Below, in pieces: positions 12,973 through 43,710 of a stretch of 64,000 nt of DNA (the first letter of the stretch is position 1; every line of letters begins with the position of its first letter). The position numbers were made by a program, and so were the translations under genes. Origin of the DNA: Amoebidium appalachense (Eukaryota > Ichthyosporea). Under the pieces are notes generated by a model. It saw nothing but the letters and a program-made list of their open reading frames with translations, had not been told where the DNA came from and did not search any database. The DNA lies in the NCBI GenBank assembly GCA_963693365.1, contig CAVNZM010000002.1, positions 14,508,001 to 14,572,000 of the forward strand. The letters are read 5' to 3'.

Positions 12973-13594
12973 CCGTCTTGATCAACCAAGATGACCGAGA
13001 CGATCACGATGATTCAGACATGCTCCCACGTCTTTCCCAGAGAGAGAGATTTGTTGCAGCCACAAACCGTTTTTTGTTATCACGGGCATATTTCCGGTTT
13101 TCCCTCCTTGTGATTCTGCTAAGCATGGCTACACTCACCTGGTCCATCATTAATCCATATCCGGATTTGGTAACGTTTTGGGTTTTCGAGTCAATCATCG
13201 TCTCATGTATTAGCTTTGAGGTATGCCCTCCCTCCCCCACCACCCCCACCCCACCCCCTCCCTCCTCCCCCATTCCCCCCTTCCGATACACCACCGGCTT
13301 CCCTTTCCTCTTCCCCTCCTCTCAGGCACAGGCATGCACACACACACTCAACACACAAAAAGAAACCGGTTACTCGGCGGAACGAAGAGGTTCTTTCTGG
13401 AGCACATGCCTGTGTTTAGAAAAGGCCCCGGCGCAAACACACAGCCACACACCACCACGTGCATACACACACATGCTGACACCGGAATGCGCGCGCTCAC
13501 GCAAACACACACGGCCGCGCGCGCACACATACACACAGCAAGCCGGCACACCTTCAGCATTATTAGCATTTACCATACTATTAGGCATGCACGC

Positions 13595-13665
<71 letters not shown>

Positions 13666-13703
13666 TACACACATACACCTGCACGCACGCACACACACAG
13701 GGT

Positions 13704-13753
<50 letters not shown>

Positions 13754-14590
13754 ACACGATTTGTCCTCTTCACAGGTAGACTTGAGTTGAGGGGCAGGGA
13801 TGATGGTGGTGGTTGGAGGGGGGGGGGGGGGGGGGGGGGGGGGTGGTAAGGACTGGTTTCTGGTTTTTATCTTGTGACGTTTTCGTTTTGTCTTGTTTTC
13901 TTGGTCTTTGCCGCTATAATTGCAACCCTTCTGATGCAGATGTAACCCCCCCCCCCCCCCCCCAACACACACACACACACACACCCCACCACCACCTGCA
14001 CCCACACATACCCCCCTCCCCCCCCCCCCCCCCCCCCCCCCCCCCACACACACACACAGACACACACACACACAAAGGGAAAAAAATAAGCCAGCGCGCA
14101 CATGCAAACACTAAAGCCTCCCCTTCCCCCCCCCCCTCCCCTCCCCCTTGCGCCCTCTCTCCCTCCTTCCCTCCCTCTCGACACCACACATACACACCCA
14201 CACTGAGGTATCCAACCGCAAACACGCGCCATACACACACTCTATCACATATGCACACACACACACACACACACACAACCACATATCCACCCGCATGCAC
14301 ACGCACTACAGGTGTCTATCCGTATGATGGCGCTGGGGACTCGCAACTACCTCCGGCACTGCAGCAACAGGCTGGACCTGCTGTTGACGGTCTGCTGCAT
14401 CTTCACACTGGGCCTGTATGCCCACGGCCTTCTTACCCACAATAGGCAACAGGCTGCACTGGAGGAGAAGGTCGAATTGGCAATTACCATATTTAGAAAC
14501 GGTGTGCAGACGCTGAGGTTGTTCCAGCTGCTGAGAAACCAGCGGCAGCGGAATGTGAGGGAGGTCGACCTTGTGCGATTGATAAAGTAA
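11119..14590 (+). CDS. Voltage-sensor-domain-only membrane protein
   Basis: Three exons, 11119-11188, 12973-13220 and 14312-14590, give 198 residues in phase, starting MASTPVMRPS. An acidic cytosolic stretch (DDRDDHDDSD, about residues 30-39) precedes S1 (about 65-83). S2 (about 91-112) carries the ion-channel signature FEVSIRMMALG. S3 holds the conserved Asp of NRLDLLLT (D128). S4 (about 163-184) carries arginines at 168, 175, 181, 184 and 186. There is no pore helix, no phosphatase domain and no second repeat, so this is a stand-alone sensor like Hv1 or TMEM266. Proton conduction cannot be inferred: Hv1's selectivity Asp in S1 is not evident. The stop TAA at 14588 overlaps a consensus donor (AAA/GTAAGG), so a spliced, longer C-terminus is possible. 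The first intron begins with GT/G tracts and ends in a long CA tract. Confidence 0.8.
12162..12215 (+). repeat. C31-A23 compound homopolymer
   Basis: Thirty-one C are followed at once by twenty-three A. This is a clear case of the C-then-A tracts seen many times in the window. Confidence 0.95.
12889..12971 (+). repeat. CA microsatellite at an intron 3' end
   Basis: A pure CA array abuts the acceptor of the voltage-sensor exon at 12973, serving in place of a normal pyrimidine tract. Confidence 0.95.
13593..13749 (+). repeat. CA microsatellites
   Basis: Two CA arrays (about 13593-13660 and 13703-13749) in the second intron of the voltage-sensor gene. Confidence 0.9.
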
Positions 14591-15043
14591 GGTTAGGGTT
14601 CCTCCAACTTCCTCGCCCTCTTGGAGTTCTTTACCTTTTATTTTTTATTTAAGCCTTAATATGTTAGTTTATGATATTTTAGTATTTAATGTTGTTTGAG
14701 GGTTGGGGGGGGGGGGGGGGGGGGGGGGGAGTGAGGACGGGGTTACTTTACATATGAAAGAAGTGAACTGCCTGAACAATTGTAGGCATGCATGTTTGAT
14801 GCTGCTGTATGAACTTGTTTGTTTTGATGCAGCGTAAGCTGGTGAGGACGTGTTAGAAGGTATATAGCGGTTTCGTGTGGTGGCTTGCATGCACGGTCCC
14901 TCAACTTACATAGTCGCTTCACAGAACCATGAGCTCTGGCAGATATCTTAATACAGTGCCACACACAGACACCCCCATAAAACGTGCGCGCACTGGCGCG
15001 CCCATGCATTCCTCTTTGTGCATGCACTGGGGCACAAGCGCAT

Positions 15044-15092
<49 letters not shown>

Positions 15093-16465
15093 CACACCTA
15101 CACCTCAATCAGGGAGATACGCAAGCACCATCACATAGTCTAGCTTCGTATTTCCGGTTATGTCATTAGGCAGACTGGTGCCCCATGCTTGTGCCGTTGT
15201 TGTCATCTAGGCAGATGCGCCTTTATGTAGGACTTGTGTATTAGTTTGTAGTAATAGTGTACGGGGTCACCTTGAGCGGAGCTTGCAGGGCAGCTCAGAG
15301 AAAGCGGGTTTCTTTCAAGTACACGTGTATTTGTAGTAAGCCAAAACCAGACATGGCTGTTTTGTAAATACATGAGGGATCATTTTTTATTTTGTTGGCC
15401 CAAGTTGGCCCTTACGGCTGACAGCCTCAGGGGGCGTGTAACTTGGCATGTTTGCCTCTTGCAGACCAATGTCCTGCCCTTTCTTGGGCCGTTTGTGTCA
15501 CAGGTCCTGCATCAAAATTGATCACCGCTCCCTCATGTGTCCTCTGGAGTAGGGGGAAACCCCCCTCGTATCTTTGTTTGCTCCACCTCCCTTTCTTTTC
15601 TCTTCCTTTCTATGTCTCTCCCTTTCTGGCCAGCCTGAGTGCTCGGCCGCGGCCGCGGCCAGAGAGCCTCTCAGGGTGCATAACGTGATCCGTTATTTCC
15701 AAAAAAAGTAATTGGGCCGTGATTGGCTTCGCTCAGATTCCACACTATCCTTATTTGGTTTCTTCGAACAAGAGCCCACCAACCAGATGCGTTGTGTAGT
15801 TTGAAAGCAACCAATCATAGGGCGGCATTGCATACAACACAAACGCAACCGACGCCGTAACGTTTGAAGCACTTCAGTTGACAACACGACGTGCTTTCAA
15901 AGTCCGGCCGTTTGTGCGGACTGTGTTTGACTATACCTCCTCTTAGAGAGAGAGGGGATTATAGCAGGAGAACAGGATCGATAGAGATTCAAGGACTTAG
16001 GTTAAGTTATTGAGGAGGGTCTACTGACGTCGTTTCGCTCGGACCATTGGTCGCTTGCAATTATATATTGCACATTAACCATTGTTAGACGCGAGGGAGG
16101 GAGTCGATCTGAAGAGTTAGGTACATCAGGTATACGAAAGGTATAAGGCACAGCAAGAGTAATGCTGTAGACTCAAGCTGTCTTGCTTATAAACCACACA
16201 GAATTGCTATTTTTGCAGTGTTGAGCTCGTGTGCGGCTATTCAAACTAAGTACGCTATTGTCAACCGAACACCAACTTTCCCTTATAACGAAGATACGTG
16301 ATTTAGGGGAAACACTCGTCTACTTTCTTTGCCCAGTGGCGTGTACACGTTGTTCACTCGGACACGTGAGGAACTTTCTTAGCTACAAATCTAGACGGCG
16401 TGCAAGGTTCAAGACTTCGAGTTTAGTTCCATATCGCTGTGTACAACAAAGGCAGTCTCGTCCCC
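14591..16465. other. Spacer between voltage-sensor gene and HDAC gene
   Basis: This stretch holds a poly-G tract at about 14705-14730, a CA tract at 15049-15097, a GC-rich island with a NotI-type palindrome near 15647, and otherwise unique A/T-balanced DNA. A protein-like stretch follows a good acceptor at 15467 but cannot be joined convincingly to the exon at 14312. No gene is supported here. Confidence 0.5.
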
Positions 16466-17013
16466 ATGGACCAAGCAACCAACAGGTAAGAGAGTCATCT
16501 GCTCCCACAGTAACATTTATGGGTCGCCCGTCTTCCCCTTCCTTCTCTCTCTCTCTCTCTCTCTCCCTCCCCCCCCCTCTCTCTCTCCCCCCCCCCTCTC
16601 TCTCCCCCTCCCCTTTCTCTCTCTCTCTGTCCCTCTCTCTCTCCCCCCTCCCTCGCCTTCCCCTCCTCTCTCTCTCCCCACCTTCCTCGCTCCCCCTTCC
16701 CCCGGTGTTTCACGTTAACCTTACTCTTTCTTTACCCTACGTTGGTTTTTGCTCTACGTTATGTTCCTTTGGACTTTATGGTGAGCGGCTCAGGCACTCT
16801 AAGGGTAACTAGATCAAGCGAAAAGGACGTCCGTGTAGGTTGTGTGTGTGTAGCCCCTAGCCCACCAAGAACCAATCAAGCTGTTTAGACGCCCTCTGGC
16901 ATGTTGCTTGCGAAAGTTTGGAAGAAGGCTCACGAGAACCTGCGTAATAGTTGGTTTTGGCTAATAATCTTTCTTGGAGTTGTGTTTTGCCACCTTCCTG
17001 CATCACGTGCTTC

Positions 17014-17112
17014 AGCTGATGACACCTGCATACCCAACTTCGCTTTAGCTGATAACACCTGCATACCCAACCTCGCTTTAGCTGATGACACCTGCATACG
17101 CAACCTCGCCGT
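17014..17112 (+). repeat. 33-bp minisatellite, three copies
   Basis: Three tandem units of 33 bp start at 17014, 17047 and 17080. They lie in an open frame that begins at 16901 with a hydrophobic, signal-like segment (NSWFWLIIFLGVVFC), so the translation would carry an 11-residue repeat of the type ADDTCIPNFAL. The frame sits inside the presumed 5' intron of the HDAC gene. I would not call it a gene without transcript evidence. Confidence 0.6.
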
Positions 17113-17256
17113 TAAGTATCACCTAGTTCTCTTTATCTCAACTGGATACTTTCTTTGTGAACCCCGGCACACTTTTTTGCCTCTCCATTCTCTAACACGA
17201 CATTTTCCTCTCTCCTTTCCACACAATTTAGGAGATTGTAATGTTTAACGGCAGAA

Positions 17257-35533
<18,277 letters not shown>

Positions 35534-35783
35534 TTTCAGAGTGATTTTTCCGGTTTTTTTGCCCCCTGTTTTCTTCTTTTTTACCGGGACCCCCGGGGGG
35601 AGGGGGGGGGTCGTCTTTACTGTGCTAATGCCCTTGTCATTTAATGCCTGAATAGTGTACTTGCGTAAATCCATGGGCTGAAACCTTGATTTCTGTATAT
35701 CTGAACTATGTTCGTGTTTTCCTTCATATTTCCCCCTGCGCAGGTATTATTTTTAAACATGGACAGAAAGATCGAATTTTCCG

Positions 35784-35820
<37 letters not shown>

Positions 35821-36268
35821 TTCTCAAGTCTCTGTTGTGTCGTACATAAATCGACCATATCTTTTGTGTAGGCTTTGCTAACATTGAATAGCCATCAGAA
35901 TATCCTTGTAGCTAGCATTGTACATGTTGACCTTGGAATCCTGCTGTCACCTTATGCGCGCCATGTGGGTTTCAACTGTGTGCCATGCATATGTATGTTT
36001 CATTTTTTTGCGATTATGTCGCAGTTTCAGTTCATTTTAATGCGCATCTGATACTGCAAGTTCCGATTCTTGGCACCTTTTGTAAACTCACTTTACAGCG
36101 ATTGAGCATGACATCAGGGGGCTTCTTCAATTTTGCACTCTACATGTGTGCCGTTTTAGAGCTATTGTTAAAAACTACTAACAACATTGTATGGGTGTGT
36201 TTATGGCGGCTGGTGGAATCTCTGAACTTGTGTTCGTGACTGTCTTTGAAAAACCAAAGCTCATAATC

Positions 36269-36274
36269 AATAAA
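36269..36274 (+). terminator. Polyadenylation signal of the HDAC gene
   Basis: A canonical AATAAA lies about 735 bases after the HDAC stop codon, at the end of an A/T-rich, mostly repeat-free stretch that looks like a 3' UTR. Confidence 0.5.
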
Positions 36275-37255
36275 AGTTGGATCTAAATTGATTACTCATA
36301 CATGTAAATTGAGCATATACTAATTTTGCTTCTTTTGGTATTTGCTAATCGCGCACCGCACACATGCAAACATGCACACAGGTGACACATGCGGGCGTGT
36401 GTGTGTGCAGTTGTGCACAATTTTACACATGTACACAATCACAGAAACATGCACACACACACGCACGCACACACACATGTACATGCACGCACTCACACAT
36501 TCCATACACATACATATACCCACCTTCACACGTATACACACAGAGAGACAAACACATGCGCGTTTGCACATGTACACACACACACACACCGACGCACGGC
36601 ACACACACATTCACACACACATACACACACACACACACACACGTCACGTCCACACACACACACACACGCACCGTACAACATGTACATGTTAGCTTCCTCC
36701 CCCCATCCGCTCCCCAACCACCCACACAGTCACGCACACACTGTGACACACACACAAACACACACACACACACACACACACATCCATGCATGCATTCTAC
36801 TTTCGGTATTACACACCCTGCAACCCACCCCACTGATTGAAGGGGGGAAGGGGGGGGGGGAGATGTTGCATGTATGCGCACTGCAGGTGGCCGTGCACTA
36901 TGTACATAATAGACAAAGTTTTGCAATGTTCTATGTATACACGTACAAGTACATCATCTACTCCAGCTCGAGCGACGGTCGGCTATGCACAAGCGACGTG
37001 CAGCCATGCACATATGCATGCATGCAGTACTGATTAACACTGGCTTCTGATGTTTTTTTTTGGTTGTTTGCATGTATGCGCCCGCACGTGCTCACACACA
37101 TGTGCACACCCGCGTGCGCACAGCTGGTGCCACACACAAATACATACACATGTGCACCATGCGCACACAAACACTCTAATACGCACACGCACACACACAC
37201 ATAAACACAAACACTGGCACACATGCACACGCACAGACGCACAGTGTGACTCATG

Positions 37256-37287
<32 letters not shown>

Positions 37288-37768
37288 CACACACACACCA
37301 TGGCACACGGACACAGTTCACACGCACACACTTGCACGTGCACACACACGTGTACACACACAAAAAGGGGCAGGCGGCCCGGATCCGGGAGCTGGGGGAG
37401 GGGGTGGGGTGTGTGTGTGTGGTGGGGGGGGGGGGGGGGGGGGGAAGAGGGGGGAGTTCGGGGAGGGGAGGGGGGGGGGGGGGGGGGGGGATGGGGGGGG
37501 GCGGGGGACGTGATCACCAACCCCAGAGGCTGCCACGAGTGTACATCCATATTATGATCATGTGAGAGCACAATGATTTAGCGGCTGTTTACATATTCTG
37601 TATGCCAAACGTACACATTGAAGACTAGGAGTTCTTGATCATCTCAAATTTAAACCCAGCTGCAGGCCATAACACTACAGGCATCCTCGAAAGCCACCAG
37701 AAGGCAGCGGCCACTGTGCTGCAGCTGAGAAAGCCATAGAAGGTTCAAATCAAACCGTAGTACGAGAA

Positions 37769-37803
<35 letters not shown>

Positions 37804-38895
37804 CGGCCTCTCGCCTCTCTCTGCCTCCCCTGCCCCGAGGTGAGCTCGTCTCCATGTCTTCCAATCAATAGCTCGCGCAGACACACGCACACCCTGCAAC
37901 ACGTTTTTCACGTTTTTCGCACGCACCAGCCTACACATGCACCACACACGTGCACCAGGTTCCACAAACCTGCATTGCCCGCCTGCATATATACATACAG
38001 ATACACTCACGATTAACTACTATTGTATCGGCAACAGCGCACATGTCCACTCATCTAAAGGGTCTTACATACTCTTATGACTAAACGTTGGATATCTGCA
38101 AGAGAACGAAAGGATGATTGCACAGTCACACACGGATTTACACACGTTTGTGCACGCACACGTAGGCACACACACATGCTGTGGTGCATCGACAACATTA
38201 TGGCACACACTCAGCTTACACGTGTGAACACAGACACAAACTCATGTCGTCAGACACACGAACAAAGGGCATAACCACAGCAGCAGAGTAAGCTTGCTCC
38301 TACATAGCAGATCTATGCTTCTGCAGAAAGCACTCGGAACTGTTCAGCAAACACAGAATTTTTCTGCCAAGCAGAACTACATCTTCTGCTGCCGTGAGCA
38401 GAATAATTCTGCATTTTTTCGAAATAATTCTGCTAAGAGGGAGTATTATAAAGTGGAATGATTCTGCTCAAAGCAGAATATTCTGATTTTGCAACAATAT
38501 TCTGCTATTTGCAAAATAAGTCCAATTTTTGGAGCAGAATTTTTCTGCTTTTGCAGAATAATTCCGCTTTCTTGCAGAAGAATGCTGCTTTTTGCAGAAT
38601 CATTAACCTCGGAGCAAGTTGGCTCTGCCGTTGCGGGTTCTGCCTTAAAAAATAATAGATTAGTACATACACATGACATACACACACATGCATGCACAGC
38701 CCACTAATTCTCGCGGTTTTTGAGGGCCCCTTCAATCGTCCTCTTTCTGACTCCCCATGAGCCATGCCCCTCCCCTCCCTCCCCCCCCCTCCCCCTCCCC
38801 TCCCCCCCCCCCCCCCCCCCCGGCCCCGGCCCGGCCCGGCCCTGCCCCAAACGTTTCCCACACACACAAACACAACCACAGCTGAATCTCTCCAT

Positions 38896-38957
<62 letters not shown>

Positions 38958-39723
38958 CAGTCTCTCATCATAGTACGTGCATGAACGCGTCACTAACAAC
39001 ACAAATATACACGCGGACACACACATGGTCACAGAAAACAGACTAATATGAGCATGTGCACGGGAAAAGAGCACCGACACGAGAACAGACTAATATGCTA
39101 ATATTAACTACGCACAATCACGTTACCATTTGCACACAACGCAAACTTATGGTTGGCACTGTGGTACACTTTCATTGGGTGCGCGCGCACACACACACAG
39201 CATTACACACATACCCGCACATACACACGCACGCGCCACATTGTGGAATCGGTAAACTGCTGCATTCGTCCAACAACATCATGATGTTTATTTACAAGCA
39301 CACATGGTCCGGAGAACCTGGCACCCTGTGACAAGCACACACACAGAAAAACACACAGTCACATCATAGTATTAGTCTACTACCTAAGGGGCTCGTCACA
39401 CATACATACATTACCACACATACAAGCACATACACACACGAACACCGCACGGTGAATATGGTATTTTGGCCACCAATAATGAAGTTTTCAAGCTCTGAAT
39501 TTTTCAAGCTCTGAACGAATTCAGCTTTGTGGGTGGCGTCAATTGCAAGAGGAAGAGGGATGTTTGGCAGGTTTGGCCGTCGCGGGCGCGGGGCGAGGGA
39601 GGGGGGGGGGGGGGGGGGGGGGAGGGGAGGGACCACACCACCAGACAGGTGGGTTCCTCTCCCCCCGGAGAGCGAGGGAAGACGGCCCACCCGGGGCCCA
39701 ACCCTGCTGTAAGCTTGGGCACG

Positions 39724-39771
<48 letters not shown>

Positions 39772-39789
39772 CACCCTCCAGGCAGTTGG

Positions 39790-39866
<77 letters not shown>

Positions 39867-41400
39867 TTCAATCTCAAGTTCAAGAATCCCTGACTCACAC
39901 AAACGCTAGCCTGTGAAATATCGGCTGTACAACGCCAACGCACAACCAATCTTCGTCTAACAATCGAAAACTAAGCAAAATCGAGCCCTTCCGTTCGGTC
40001 CGTAAATAAGCTAAACATATAAAGCTATCTGCTGCCTGTAGTGGCGTTCAGGTTTAACACAGGAAAGTCACAGCCCCAGCCCCCCCCCCCCCCCCCCCCC
40101 CCCCCTCCCCCAAGCACCGGTAGACCCTAGATCTTATAGTTTTCTTATAAATATATAGTGCTAGCGCACTCATAAATGATGTTTCTGAATTCTATATAAC
40201 GTCTGTATTAGTACATGTGTGCAAAGATTATATGTGCACATGTAAACGGATTCACCGGTCATCATGGGACGTTCCGATGGCGTCGACTCGATCCTGGCCC
40301 CTGATAACCTAGTCCAAAGCACACGTGCTTGTTCTTGCCTGTGAAAACTACACCGAGAAAAATCTCCAAGCCCCTGCTGTTACAAATGGGTCCGGAGGTT
40401 CCGGGGTATATCTGTGGGAGCACCTTGCGTGCTGCACGACTTTAACTACTTTGTCAGAACACTACGCTGACTACCACACAACTACACCGTGACAACGCGC
40501 GGCAGCTCGGGAATGGATCGGAAACTTTGACGGTTTGACCCCAACGGTTACGCAACAGGCGAAAATCGTTTGAGGAATGCGCCCAATCAACTGCAAGTGA
40601 TGGTCGGCGTTCGAAATTCCCAACGCCAGGCTTCCGGTTCCTCCGATATAATAACCCAGAAATTTTCGGTTGGTTTCACAGCCTGGTCAGAGCACAGTAT
40701 GTATACAAATCCACGTATTGAGGATATGCAGTGCATATTTATTATCGTTGTTTCTAAAAAGTACATATAAGCCTTTGTGCATCTATAATTTCAACCACTA
40801 GCTGGGGCTGAGTGTGCTACATAGCACCTTAGATTCAGAACTCCAGTCATTCATCAAGAAAATTTCGTAACGGGAATCAAGCATCAAATTTGCAAACCCT
40901 GATCAGTGCGCGTTTGGCCAATCAACGCCGTCTTCATATTCTAGAATCTTGTTCTTGAAAGCTCGAAAAGTGCAAGCATATGTACACAAAAATTCGAGCG
41001 GAGAAACATAAATTATTGCATGGGCATTTTAATAATGTTTTTTATATATAATTATTATGTCATACATTATGCTTTATTGAATGACGGCGCTACGGCAAAG
41101 TCATGCCGCCTGCTGGCCCAGTGACACGATGCTCTTAGGAATGGCAACCTGAATTCTTGTGATCGCTCTGCTTACTGCCTTTTCACCCAACAAAAAGAGC
41201 TTTTTATAAAATTGTTCCATTTAAAATGCTTTTTTGTATTCTTTTAATTTACCTTACAGCTAAAGTCATGTACTTTATATAACGATACTGCACCCACGTT
41301 ATGCACTGCATCATATGAATCCTTCGTGATAGGCGGAACCGCCAAAAACTGAAAACGTTTGGGCTTTGCCAAACTGAGTTCTCACTGATTCTCTTTCTAT
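36275..41400. other. Repeat-rich spacer between HDAC and reductase genes
   Basis: From 36360 to 37380 the sequence is dominated by CA, CATGCA and GTGTG stretches, followed by G-rich tracts to 37505. Poly-C runs lie at 37770-37801 and 38898-38956, poly-G at 39723-39767, and CT then C at 39797-39866. A palindromic AT-rich cluster lies at 38330-38625. The last 1.4 kb (40000-41400) is unique, A/T-rich DNA with no frame I can support. No gene is recognised. Confidence 0.6.
38330..38625. repeat. Cluster of TTCTGC / GCAGAA palindromic motifs
   Basis: More than a dozen TTCTGC or GCAGAA hexamers occur in about 300 bases, often back to back as GCAGAATAATTCTGC-like palindromes (for example near 38397). 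Spacing is irregular, so it is not a simple tandem array. Confidence 0.65.
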
Positions 41401-41427
41401 CATATCATATCCTTGTTGTACCATAGT

Positions 41428-41502
41428 GCTCACCGGCCTCTTTGTGGAGCTGGTTCCCAAAGCCAACGAGATACTGAGAAGTGATCAGCTGCGTGTATTT
41501 CA
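41428..41502 (+). other. Candidate exon of unknown gene
   Basis: A single open frame reading LTGLFVELVPKANEILRSDQ lies between an acceptor (CCATAG) and a donor (CAG/GTTAGC). It cannot be joined in phase to the next candidate exon at 41694 or to the reductase start, and the minus strand also has a usable donor and acceptor here. It may be a 5' UTR exon or belong to an unrecognised gene. Confidence 0.25.
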
Positions 41503-41693
41503 GGTTAGCTCCCAGTGTTTGTGGACTCATTGCTCAACATGTATGCCCCAGTCTTGGGCCTGTCAAAGTTGAGCGCGTGTGTATTCCCTCTTGTTGGGAG
41601 GCGGATGTTTTGAGTTGCTTTGTGTCATAAAACGGGACTTTTTCTCCCTTATGCTGTACGTTTTTGAAAGCGTGTGTTTGCCTTCTATCCATA

Positions 41694-41835
41694 GATGTGT
41701 TGCTGCGTCTTGTAGCGTGCAATCTTGCCAAGTGGTTGATCTGTCGAAAGCCAAGGGCCGACTTAGCAGGATGTTGGATCTGGGGTCTGTGTGGTTGTCA
41801 GTCCCTGCTGCCGTGGTGTGGTTGCTATCCAAAGG
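41694..41835 (+). other. Possible 5' exon of the P450 reductase gene
   Basis: This exon-like stretch has an acceptor (ATCCATAG) and a donor (GTAATG). One of its frames runs in phase into the exon with the reductase ATG and would add a hydrophobic segment (MLDLGSVWLSVPAAVVWLLS) before [11 protein letters not shown]. This may be an untranslated exon with a chance open frame, or an extended N-terminus with an extra membrane segment. Confidence 0.35.
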
Positions 41836-42059
41836 TAATGGCCGATAACGATAATTTGGCTTTTTTTTTTTTTTTCTTTTTTTTTTTTTTTTGGGTTTTT
41901 CGAATTAAAACCTGTTGTACACGCAAAAGTTGTACTGGTCCGGTGTCATAAAACAGTGGTGCGGTACTTTTGGGATATACTGCTTAAGGTATCAGTGATG
42001 CTGTCAAAAATGGCGTGGTAAACTAACACAATTTTCTTCCTACAGTTCGCAAGGTCAAG

Positions 42060-42730
42060 ATGGCTGGAGGCGGGGAGGTATGTAGCAACCGCGGGGATAC
42101 TCGATCTTTGAATCTGCATGAATTAGTGTAGAGTGGGAGGGCACAGTCCAACATACAAACATTCGTCCTTCGTTGCGTGTATGCTTGCACACCTTCGCAC
42201 ATGCATTCACGTACACACACGTACACACATACGCGTATATGCATACACGCACACACACACACACACAGGCACATACAGGCACACTTTCACATCACACAGA
42301 TACAAACACGCAGGCCTTGCATTGAAACACTTACACACACACAGCCCCCCCCCCCCCCCCCCCGAAGCCCCGTCTCCTGAGTTCCTATCTATATTTTTCT
42401 TGCTTCTGCTTACTGCTGCAACTTTAACCCCCGGCCTTTCCCACTGCCCTTGCCTGCATAAGCAACCCTGCTCGTCTCTGATCAAGACGGGTGACCTACT
42501 CATGTTCAAGTGAAACAGTATCTGAGTTGGGTTTCGTTAACGAGGGGAATAGGTCGAAACTCGGGTACTGTGGATGACGTGGGCCCCCCCTGAGGATGGG
42601 CTCTGCTTATTATGCATCCTCTTTATGTATGGCTTGCATTCTGCATCGTGTTATCCGTTTGTTCTTGTGTACTTCGTACTTTTTGACGCATTCAAACCCC
42701 CCCCCCCCCCCCTTTCCACACACGCGCGCG

Positions 42731-42803
<73 letters not shown>

Positions 42804-43678
42804 TCACTCCTGTGTGTCCGCCATCTTTCTGCTTCCACCCCCCCCCCCCCCCCCCCCCCCCCTACTCCTTTTATCTCAGGCTTTCCTTATAACACATACT
42901 GTTTGCATGTGCTTTTTTTTGTGAAGTCCCATGGTGCTGCTCGTCGTTAATGTGTATTTGGTACTGTTAAGCACTTGAAACCTTGTGGGTGTACCTATCC
43001 GGACCATGTCATTTCTGTACACCCCCACCGTTACTCCTACGGTTGCCTATCCACCCACTCATGCTCACACACACTCCCCCTCCCTCTCTCCCTCCCTCCG
43101 CCCTCCCCCCCCCCCCCCCCCCCCCCCCCCCCAACCCCTCCCTTTCCTCCTTTCCCTCCCTCCCTCCCTCCCTCCCTCGCCCTTTTCCTCCACCCACTCT
43201 CCCCCTCCTTTTCCTCCTTTCCCTCTCTCCCTCCCTCCCTCCTTTCCTCCACCCACTCTCCCCCTCCTTTCCTCCCTCCCCCTTCCCTCCTGCCCTTCCC
43301 TCCCTCCCTCCCTTCTTCCCACCCTCCCCCCCCCCCCCCCCCCTCCCCCCCCCCCCCTCCCCCTTGCTCTCTCCCCTCCCCCTCCCGTCTCTCCCTCCCT
43401 TCCCCCCCCCCCCCCCCCCCCCTCCCCTCCCCCCCCCCCCCTCGCTGTCTCTAACCCCCCCCCCCCCCCCCCCCCCCCCCCAGCCGTTTGTCGACATGCT
43501 CGATCTTGTTGTTCTTGGCACGGTGGTGGTTGGTGCCATCGGCTACTTCCTGGCCACACGGAAACCGGCCACGCCTGCAAACAAGGTGTGCTCACACTTG
43601 TTTTTTTTTTTTTCAATTTTCCCCCCTCCCCCCCCCCCCCCCCCCCCCTCCCCCCTTCACACCTCTCTCTCTCTCTCT

Positions 43679-43710
<32 letters not shown>

